Positions 56,460 to 64,000 of a stretch of DNA of 64,000 bases are shown piece after piece. Each line of letters opens with the position of its first letter. Position 1 is the first letter of the stretch. A program made the translations under genes and the position numbers. This DNA is from Copromyces sp. CBS 386.78 (Eukaryota; Ascomycota; Sordariomycetes; Sordariales; Sordariaceae): contig MU839142.1 in NCBI GenBank assembly GCA_030685235.1, forward strand, positions 146,695 to 210,694. Direction: 5' to 3'. The notes under the pieces are model-generated. The model was not told the DNA's origin. It saw nothing but the letters and a program-made list of their open reading frames with translations, and made no database searches.

Positions 56460-57780
56460 ATGCCACCCGTACTACACTCGCTATTTCCCCGCCAAGCAGA
56501 GAGGCCATCGTTCAGTCCTGATACACTGGCCGGTTATGACCTCAGCGACAAGTCGACGCAAAAGCCGACGATACGGCAGGTCAACCTCGTGCTGATTGTC
56601 CTTGTGGGAGTCGTTGTCTCTCTCCGCATCGTCTGCCGGGGTTACATCACCCGCCGACTGTTCGTCGATGACTACCTCATCATACTAGCCGGTCTGTTCA
56701 CGCTGGTGTCTGCGTCCATGGCCCTCGCGGCTACGAGGTACGGGCTGGGTGAACATATCTGGAACTTGCCATTGCCGGTGGATAACATGTTGGAGATGTT
56801 GACGCGGTGTGTAAAGGTGAGTTGTTCTGCCCGGGCTTAAACAGGCGAGAGTGCAAGGCTGACGATGGGCGTGGGAGACAGCACATGTACGTCGCCCACG
56901 TGTTCTACTCGGCGGCCGGGGCTTTCACCAAGCTATCCATCTTGACGTCGTACTTGAGGATCTTTTCTGGCAAGGTGCTAAGATGGATTCTTTGCGGCAC
57001 GGCTGCGGTGGTGTCTACCATGGGTGTCTGTGCCGTGTTTGCAACCATCTTCCAATGTACGCCGGTGAAGGCCGCTTGGGATTACACAATTGCCGACAGC
57101 AAGTGTTTCTCGTTTGTGGACTTTTTGTATGCGAACGCGGGGATCAACATGGCCATTGATTTTGTGCTGGTGGCAGCGCCTTTGCCGTATTTTTGGAGTC
57201 TGAGTATCCCGTTGAGGCAGAGGTTGATGATTTGCGTGTTGTTTGGGGTTGGCTTTATGTGAGTGTCCAACGCCTCGATGGTTTATGAGTCTTTGAAAGA
57301 CATGTTATCTTGCTGACTGTCCAGTGGCTTTGCCGCCAGCATCGTCCGCATCGTCTCGCTGAGTGATGTCAAGGGTATTGACGTGACTTGTGAGTTGACC
57401 AATTCACCCTTGCGCAGAATTGAATCCATAAGGTACTGACAATGATAGACTACCTCGTGTCTCCCCTCAACTGGACCATCATTGAGTGCTCACTTGGCAT
57501 CATCTGTGTGTCCGTTCCACCGATGCGTCCTCTCCTGGCTAAACTTGCACCGCCGTGTTTTAGCAGTTATCTCTCCGAAGGGGATGAGGCTTCGAAGGTG
57601 TATCCGGGATCGCAGCAGCGGACCCAGCATGGTGAAGACCATAGAGTGATGGGAATGCAGTTGGACGAGATTGACATGGCGGCAAGGAGAGAAAGGGAAA
57701 TGCAGAGTTCGACGGGGGAGTTGTTGGCGTCGGTCGATGGGCCTGGTACGCCCAAGTCTGCGCAAAGGTGTTCTGTATAG
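56460..57780 (+). CDS. Fungal rhodopsin-domain (PTH11/SAT4-like) seven-helix membrane protein
   Basis: Four exons, 56460-56816, 56882-57258, 57325-57389 and 57449-57780, use GTGAGT donors and acceptors CAG, CAG and TAG. All phases match and the product is 376 residues. Seven hydrophobic helices are visible. They include NLVLIVLVGVVVSLRIVCRGY, DDYLIILAGLFTLVSASMAL, ILCGTAAVVSTMGVCAVFAT, YANAGINMAIDFVLVAAPLP, MICVLFGVGF and WTIIECSLGIICVSVPPMRP. The family landmarks are RLFVDDYL after helix 1, the conserved Cys pair region (FQCTPVKAAWD and SKCFSF), and NW(T)IIE in the last helix. The tail of about 75 residues is polar and cytosolic. These are fungal-specific membrane proteins (the so-called rhodopsin domain, without a retinal lysine signature); some act as PTH11-type receptors. 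No CFEM domain is present. Ligand unknown. Confidence 0.87.
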
Positions 57781-58757
57781 TGCTTGTTCTGTGGTGGAAT
57801 GATATCATGAAGTTGAACCGATCCTGTCGCATGGTGTTGAGTGTCTCGATCAAACTCCCAAGGCATCTTCTCATCCCGGACTGTGGGGTTCTTCAGTGGA
57901 TGTTCAGTGGATGTTCAGTGGATGAAACCCCTGAACGAGAACGTGATAGCGGCCGGGGTCTGGATGAACAATACGCCCGCAAGAATGAAGCTGGGAAGCT
58001 GGTCAATGTCAAAGAAGAGATGATTGAAAGTCCAATTGAGAACGTTTTGATTGCTGTATTCATCGTGGAAGTTCCTGAGAGAGAGTAACATATTGTTGTG
58101 ATGTGTTGTTTGAAAATCGTCAGCATTGGAAAAGCCGTTTGAAATCCGAATGGGATTCGAGACAGACGCACAGACCACCCCCCTCTGGCAACACTCCGAT
58201 CTGTCTCCGGCAGGGCAGGCCCCTTCCTGTGTTGCCGGAAAAGGTGCCGTGGCAGGCATGGGGTCTCAGTCTGAGTCGATGGCGCAAAGGGACCGCCGAG
58301 GTCGACCCCGCAAAACGCGGCCAATTGTCTGGCGCCGACCAGAGACCTTTCTCCATTTTGGGGACGGAAACGGGAGAAGGTCAGCGAGTGTCAGCGAAGA
58401 ATCCCCGCAGTCGGGCCCATGACTAATGATTCCCCAATTGTGCTACACTGCTACCTGTAACAAATTAATTCGCCCTCCCTTGTGTTATAGAGCGCGATGC
58501 AAGGTCTATGTACTGCGTAGTAATCCGTAACCAATCTGACCCAGCGCATCCGAACTTTATTCCCAGGTCTCTCCCACTTTCCAGTTTGCGAACTGCTTCT
58601 CGTCTGCTTGCGACGGCGTTCCTTCTGTTCTTTAGAGTTGCATTGATATTCCAATCCTAAACACGACCAAGCGACTTCATCCCAAAGCCGAACCCCTCTG
58701 CGCGCGCCCATTCGCCTCTCTTCGCCGGCTAAATATTCCCACTTTCAGACCACAAAC
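57781..58757. other. Intergenic region
   Basis: About 1 kb. A GTGGATGTTCA unit is repeated at 57896-57922. No gene seen. Confidence 0.6.
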
Positions 58758-60092
58758 ATGTGCCCGGCACCAACATCAGATGCGCATTCGCATGTCGATA
58801 ATGCTGCGACGACAAGCCAATTACCCTCCTTCTACTCTCCCAAGAGAAAGAGCCAACAAGACCACACGTCTCGAGACAATGGCGACGTCGAATCCGTAGT
58901 AGACCTCTCCTCCGCCTCTCTCTCTTCTTCCACTACCTCGGCACAACAACCGACCACAACCCCCGCCGTCACTCTCGACACCAGCGACAACCTCTCAACA
59001 AACTCGTCAGTGCCCTCGACCCCCTTATCCCAACCACCACCGCCCTCCCTCCTCTCGCCCTCCTTCACGCCTCCCCAGACCCCCGGCACAGCAACCCCGT
59101 CCACCTCGATAACCTCCCTCTCGCTCTCGCTCTCGGAGCCGCGCGGCATCCCCGTCGACAGCTCCATTCCCACAGGAGGATGCGGCAGCAAGAAGCCCAA
59201 GCTCCTCGACTCGCTGCCGCACGTGGAGTGCATAGTGCGGGCGCGCATCCCGACCACCAACGGCGCCGAGATGTTCCTGCACCTGTACACCAACGACGTG
59301 GACAACAAGGAGCACCTGGCCATTGTGTTTGGGAACAACATCCGGAGCCAAAGTCTGGACAGAGTGCGGGAGGGCGAGACGGAGATGGACAGGTTGGTCC
59401 GAGGGGCGTATACAGGGCGGCTGTACCCCGGTAGGACGACGAGTCGGGAGCCTGGTTCTGTACAAACCACAGCAGAGGCAGAGGAAGAAGAGAAGAAGAA
59501 ACAACAGACGCCGTTGGTCAGGATACACTCCGAGTGCTACACGGGCGAAACCGTCTGGTCTGCGCGCTGCGACTGCGGCGAACAGCTCGACGAGGCGGCG
59601 CGCCTGATGTCGCTGCCTTCCAACACGGCTGGCGGGATCATCATCTACCTGCGCCAAGAAGGCCGAGGTATCGGGTTGGGCGAGAAGTTGAAGGCCTACA
59701 ACTTGCAAGATCTGGGGTCGGATACGGTCGAAGCCAATCTGCTGTTGCGCCACCCCGCCGATGCGCGGAGCTACGGTCTGGCGACGGCCATGTTGAGGGA
59801 CCTCGGACAGAAGGAGATCAGGCTGTTGACGAATAACCCCGATAAGATCAGGGCGGTGGAGGGCCCTAACCGGGAAATTGTGGTGACGGAACGGGTGGCC
59901 ATGGTGCCGTTGAGCTGGAAGGGCAAGGGAGGGTTTAGGGCGCCCGAGGTGGAGGGGTATTTGAAGACCAAGGTACGTTTGTGGTTGTGTGACTACTGCT
60001 ACAGGTGACCATGTGCTAACGAGGGTTTTGCTTGGACGATACAGATTGAAAAGATGGGGCACATGTTGGATATGGGAGCGCTCCCTCAGTGA
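58758..60092 (+). CDS. RIB1: GTP cyclohydrolase II (riboflavin biosynthesis)
   Basis: Exons 58758-59972 and 60045-60092 flank a 72 bp intron (GTACGT donor, CTAAC branch, CAG acceptor), giving 420 residues. The last exon supplies only [15 protein letters not shown]. Residues 1 to about 140 are Ser/Thr/Pro-rich and dispensable-looking. The catalytic region shows [20 protein letters not shown], with the three zinc-binding cysteines of GCH II (about residues 259, 270 and 272). [28 protein letters not shown] and [10 protein letters not shown] follow. The enzyme converts GTP to 2,5-diamino-6-ribosylamino-pyrimidinone phosphate, the first step of riboflavin synthesis. There is no fused DHBP synthase domain, as expected for fungi. 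The acidic loop EEEEKKKQQ at about 238-246 is a lineage-type insert. Confidence 0.94.
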
Positions 60093-61056
60093 GTGATGAT
60101 TGTACACAACAGTCGACGATTTCGCGACAGATCATGTATGCATATAGAAAGTGTATACCCATACCACACCATATTCTCTGGCGGCACAAAATTTGAAGGC
60201 GTTCTGGCGGGGTCTTACTTTGTTCGTTTTTACAACAATTAGAAGGCTGGCTTCAGATAAATCATGACGTTTTTGGATATCCCAACTACCGTGGAGGATT
60301 ACTGTAGCATTATAGATCTCTACCAACCTTTTATTTCTCCAACCACAAGCAACTACCCAGGTGCCTTGCTTCCCCTTACGCCAAAGCTATTGTAGCTCAA
60401 CACTTTAGGTTGTTGACTCTTCCTTTGGAATCACCGTGGGAGACACTCGTAGGAAAATTCTCCTCATCGGACCGACCAAGTCTAGACCTTCAGGGAATTG
60501 TATCCCTTGGTAAAATAACCTCCAAGATCCCCGTTGAATTACCTACCTACATAGGCAGTTCCTACCCTCTGATGTTGGCCCAAGTGTTGGAAGTTGCGAG
60601 ACGCGATGTCAAGTGTTGGCCCCACCAACTGCACGCCCCCGCACTGTTTCATCCAACAGGAAGCGACCAAGTCTTGGCATCAACGCTGGGGCCCCGGTAC
60701 GGTGCTCCTGACGACTGAATGTTTGTTCTCCAGCGGGATCGAAGCTTCAGAACGTCGCGACTGCCACCACAAAATGCCCTGAAGAATCGAGAGAGAGCGA
60801 AAAGCAAAGCGGGATTTTACGAGACTGGACTGAACACGGACTTAATGCTCGATCCCACAACCAACCAAACATCCGACTCTACGCCTTCTTTTCGTCATCC
60901 AGTCGACTCGGACATCCACCACCACCAGGACACACATTTCCCACAACCACTTTATCCACTCGAACGGAATTCATCATAGCCAACCCATCTTGATTTCTTC
61001 GATATCATAGCATTCAATCACACATAATCCACACACAAGCACACATCGACGACAAC
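60093..61056. other. Intergenic region
   Basis: About 1 kb including the 3' flank of RIB1 and promoter of the next gene. Nothing gene-like was seen. Confidence 0.6.
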
Positions 61057-64000
61057 ATGAAGGACAACAGCCTTCGTCTGCGTCTCGTCGTTCGACGTCA
61101 CTCCCTCCCCGAGGTCAGAATCATTCACAACGTCCCTCTGGAAAACGATCCAACCATTGCCGACCTCGTCGACCAAATCAACGACATCATTCCCCTCGAG
61201 AGCCCGGAATGGGGCCTTGAAGACTACGTAGTCGAGCTCCGCAACAAGGAGGGCTACGCCTTCGAATGCCTGCACTTCCAGCAGGTTGCCAATGTCCTCA
61301 AGGACGAGGAGGAAGTATTGTGAGTTACATCATCTCAGCCTACTCTCACCTGTCCGACCACTCAACCCCTCCCTCTCTGCAGCTGCTGACTTCCAACCCC
61401 GCAGTGTCCGACCCCTCGTCACCGGTGACCGAAAGCGCCGTCTGCTGTCCGGCCGTGAGCAAATCTCCAACGATGGCAGACACCTGATTGACGGCGTTCC
61501 CTTTGGCCGTCCTCGACTCAGGTCTCCCAGAGACAGACCCCCGGTTGACATCCCCCCTCTCAAGCGGAGAAGAATCGAGTACGATACCATCGAGCATGAT
61601 GACGAACAAGCCGAACCCCTCTTCCTTACCCGCAATGGCCAAGGTTCCGAGGACCGTGAGAGCACTCGACAAGTCCGCTTCAACAACGCCGGCTTTGATG
61701 CCAATGAGGACGAGGAAGAAGACGATGACTTTGTCGACCAGGAGCAATATGGTGACGATGAGGAAGAAGAGGAGGGCCAAGATGAAGACGACGACTACGA
61801 GATCAACCCAGACGAACTTGCGGATGAACTCGAGGGCCTTCAGGAGGCCGAGTCAAGAGAAGAGACCCCAACCGACGAGGGCAATATTGAGCAGCCCGCC
61901 GACATCAGCCCCACCAAGTCCCAAAAGTCTATTGACCTCTCAGACATTGATAGAATCGCTGCTCTCCGCGCCGCTTTCCCCAGGGTCTCGGTCGACGTTT
62001 GCGAGAAGCTCCTCCTTCAGCACGCTAGCGACGAGAAGAAGGTCTACTGGAAGCTCCGACACAGGAACCGTCCCCACATGACCCTGCAACAGATGCTAGC
62101 CTACAGGAGACGTCTCCAAGTTCGTGGACCTGAAACTGCCATGGAGGACGAACTTGAGGCGGAAGCCTCTGAAAAGAGCGATGCCGAATCTGTTGCTTCT
62201 TTGGTTAAGCATTACGATGAGCACGGCTTCCCTGCTGGCTCCATCCTCGATGGTTCAGCTTCCCGTCACATGGTCGAAGCCCTTCGTATGTCGGGTCAGG
62301 ATGTGAAGCTTCCTGTCCACAAGAAGTTTGGTGACGATGAGAACGATGAGGGCACCGTCCAGCCCACCAAGGTCGCTGCTCCGACTGACGAGAACGAGAT
62401 TCCTCTTAACTCAGAAGAGGATGATTCGGAGGCGGACCTTGATTTCGATGAGGACGAAGAGGACTTGGCTGACAAGGACTCTGACGCCTCCGACGACTCG
62501 GATGCTGTTTCCCTCTCTGATGAAGCGGAAGAGGTCTTGGACGAGGATGATCTGAACGAACCCTCTGACGAAGGATCTGCTGCGAGTGACAGCGAAAGTG
62601 GCCCCGAGGTCTATACCACGAAAGTAAAGCCCCCCGCGGAGATGGTCGCCCCCATGAGCCCCCAGCCCAATGACGAATCCTCAAGTTCTGACGAGAGCGA
62701 CAGCGACAGTAATAGCGACGACGACAGCAGCCCAGAGGAGGACGCATCCAGCAACGATAGCGACTCCGAGGATGAGGAGAACGATTCCAGCAGTGACGAT
62801 AGCAACAGCAGTGATTCCGGTAGCTCTTCTGGCGATTCTTCCGGCGACAATGCCAACGCAAATTCCGATTATGATATTAGCAGCGACTCGGAGTCCCATT
62901 CTAGTGACAGCAGTGATGACGACTCGGATGACGAGCCAGTAACTTCAAGTTCCAAACATGCCAACATTACCAAAGCTGTATTTCAGCCCATCAGCGAACA
63001 GTCAGCCACCCTTGATACGGCCACCCTTGATGCTTCCAGTGCACCCAACGACCAACCGGCCCAAAGCCCGGTTCCTCCAGGCCAAGGCAAGAACAAAACG
63101 AGGATGAGGAACAAGCGACGGAGGCTTTCTGCCAAGATAAGAAAGACCGCGTCTAGAGACACTTCTATCATTGGTTCTACGTCCGGTCAAGATGCGGAGA
63201 CCTCGACACCGGCTGACCTAGAGGCCAAGAGGATGGCCTTGCTCCAGTCACTTGGTCATCTTGAGTATCTCGGCAAACGAGCTGTAGTAGAAAAGCCTGC
63301 TGATCCCGTTACCGAGACTGAAAAGCCTGAGCCTTCTGCGGACGCCACAGCCTTTGCCCCGGCTAAGCGCAAGACGAAGCTCGACGTGGACGCTGGCCGT
63401 CGTATGCTGTTCGGATCTCTTGGTCTCAAGAACCCCAAGTCTCAGGAGGATGAGGAAAATATTCGTGCTAGCTTGATGGAGGGTGTTAAGCCTCTGGTCA
63501 ACCACCGTGTAGAGGCCGAAGTTACTGTAACCGAAGTCGATCCTAATGCTTGGCGCCAAAAGATCAACTATACTGCCGTCGAGTGCACCGAGGAGGGCAT
63601 AGAGCTCAGCGAACCTCCCTTTCCATTCTATCAACGCTGGGATCCTCAGCAGCAGAACTACTGGGGCAGTGGTCGTGGAGGACCCTCGAAGCGGAAGCAG
63701 CAGAACCAGGAGGAATACGAAGAGGAGGAGCCGGGTACCAAGAAGAGAAAGGTGGCGGATGAAGAGGAGAATGTTGTTTTGAACTACGATGACGAGGACC
63801 CCGATGCTTATGCGGCTCAGGGCCACGACGAGGAGGGACAAGATGAAGAAGAGTACGATGAGGAGGAACACGAAGACGAAGAGGAAGACTTGCCTCCTCT
63901 TCCCAGCGATTTGACCACCCTGCCTCAGCTCCAACCGGGACAAGCCAAGGCTGGCATGGTGATCACCTGGAAGCAGTTCCTGCTTTCCAAGGCTACCAAC
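61057..64000 (+). CDS. Coilin-like acidic nuclear protein (DUF7357-type N-terminus), 3' end outside window
   Basis: Exon 1 is 61057-61319. An 85 bp intron (GTGAGT donor, CTGAC branch, CAG acceptor) leads to exon 2 from 61405, open to the window edge. More than 950 residues are visible. The first 85 residues (RLRLVVRRHSLPEVRIIHNV) look like a ubiquitin-like fold as in coilin, followed by NDGRHLIDGVPFGRPRLRSP. A very long Asp/Glu/Ser-rich disordered region with basic clusters (PPLKRRRIEYD, NKTRMRNKRRRLSAKIRK) fills the middle. Near the edge, WRQKINYTAVECTEEGIELS and PPFPFYQRWDPQQQNYW begin a conserved C-terminal domain resembling the coilin Tudor-like region. Coilin organises Cajal bodies and snRNP traffic. 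The resemblance is by layout and remembered fungal sequences, not a search, so another nuclear scaffold is possible. Confidence 0.65.

Overview
The window looks like nuclear DNA of a filamentous ascomycete, most probably a Sordariales species close to Neurospora or Sordaria. The reasons are short introns (about 57-90 bp) with GTRNGT-type donors and CTAAC/CTGAC branch sites, fungal protein families (fungal rhodopsin-domain membrane protein, Zn2Cys6 regulator, FAT1-type acyl-CoA synthetase, GH6 cellulase remnant), very long intergenic spaces full of microsatellites, and many TACCTACC/GGTAGGTA motifs. One 10-base N gap (8614-8623) sits between long G and C homopolymers, so the sequence is weakest at homopolymers.

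Layout. 1-8.4 kb: the 5' part of an NmrA/isoflavone-reductase-like gene (minus strand, cut by the window edge), then RNA polymerase I subunit RPA43, mannose-6-phosphate isomerase, and a FAT1-like very-long-chain acyl-CoA synthetase. 8.4-15.5 kb: a repeat-rich region with a Thr/Ser-rich secreted-type protein carrying an in-frame TGA, an arginine:glycine-amidinotransferase-family gene with an apparent frame break, and a tiny GEPIPTVPS-repeat protein. 15.5-24.8 kb: mostly non-coding, with a Ser-rich unknown protein (20.3 kb) and a PPIL4-type cyclophilin-RRM protein (23.2 kb). 24.8-33.6 kb: an approximately 8.8 kb gene desert upstream of a Zn2Cys6 regulator (33.6-35.3 kb); it holds a degraded pogo/mariner-like terminal-inverted-repeat element. 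35.3-40 kb: non-coding, dense in TACC/GGTA motifs. 40-42.8 kb: EFM3-type lysine methyltransferase and ribosomal protein S24.

43.5-51 kb is the least ordinary part. It is a cluster of four single-exon genes for Pro/Ser/Thr-rich, probably disordered proteins that I cannot assign to any family: two on the minus strand that may be distant paralogs, a second GEPIPTVPS-repeat protein, and a 533-residue repeat-containing protein. Each has a TATA-like element 90-170 bp upstream of its start. A GH6 cellulase pseudogene with many frame breaks lies next to them (52.0-53.3 kb), followed by diverged tandem duplications (53.9-54.9 kb).

56.4-64 kb returns to ordinary genes: a rhodopsin-domain (PTH11/SAT4-like) membrane protein, GTP cyclohydrolase II for riboflavin synthesis, and a large acidic coilin-like nuclear protein cut by the right edge. 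The recognisable genes are unrelated housekeeping genes (rRNA transcription, sugar-phosphate, lipid, translation, riboflavin, nuclear RNA). No operon-like or biosynthetic-cluster logic is visible.
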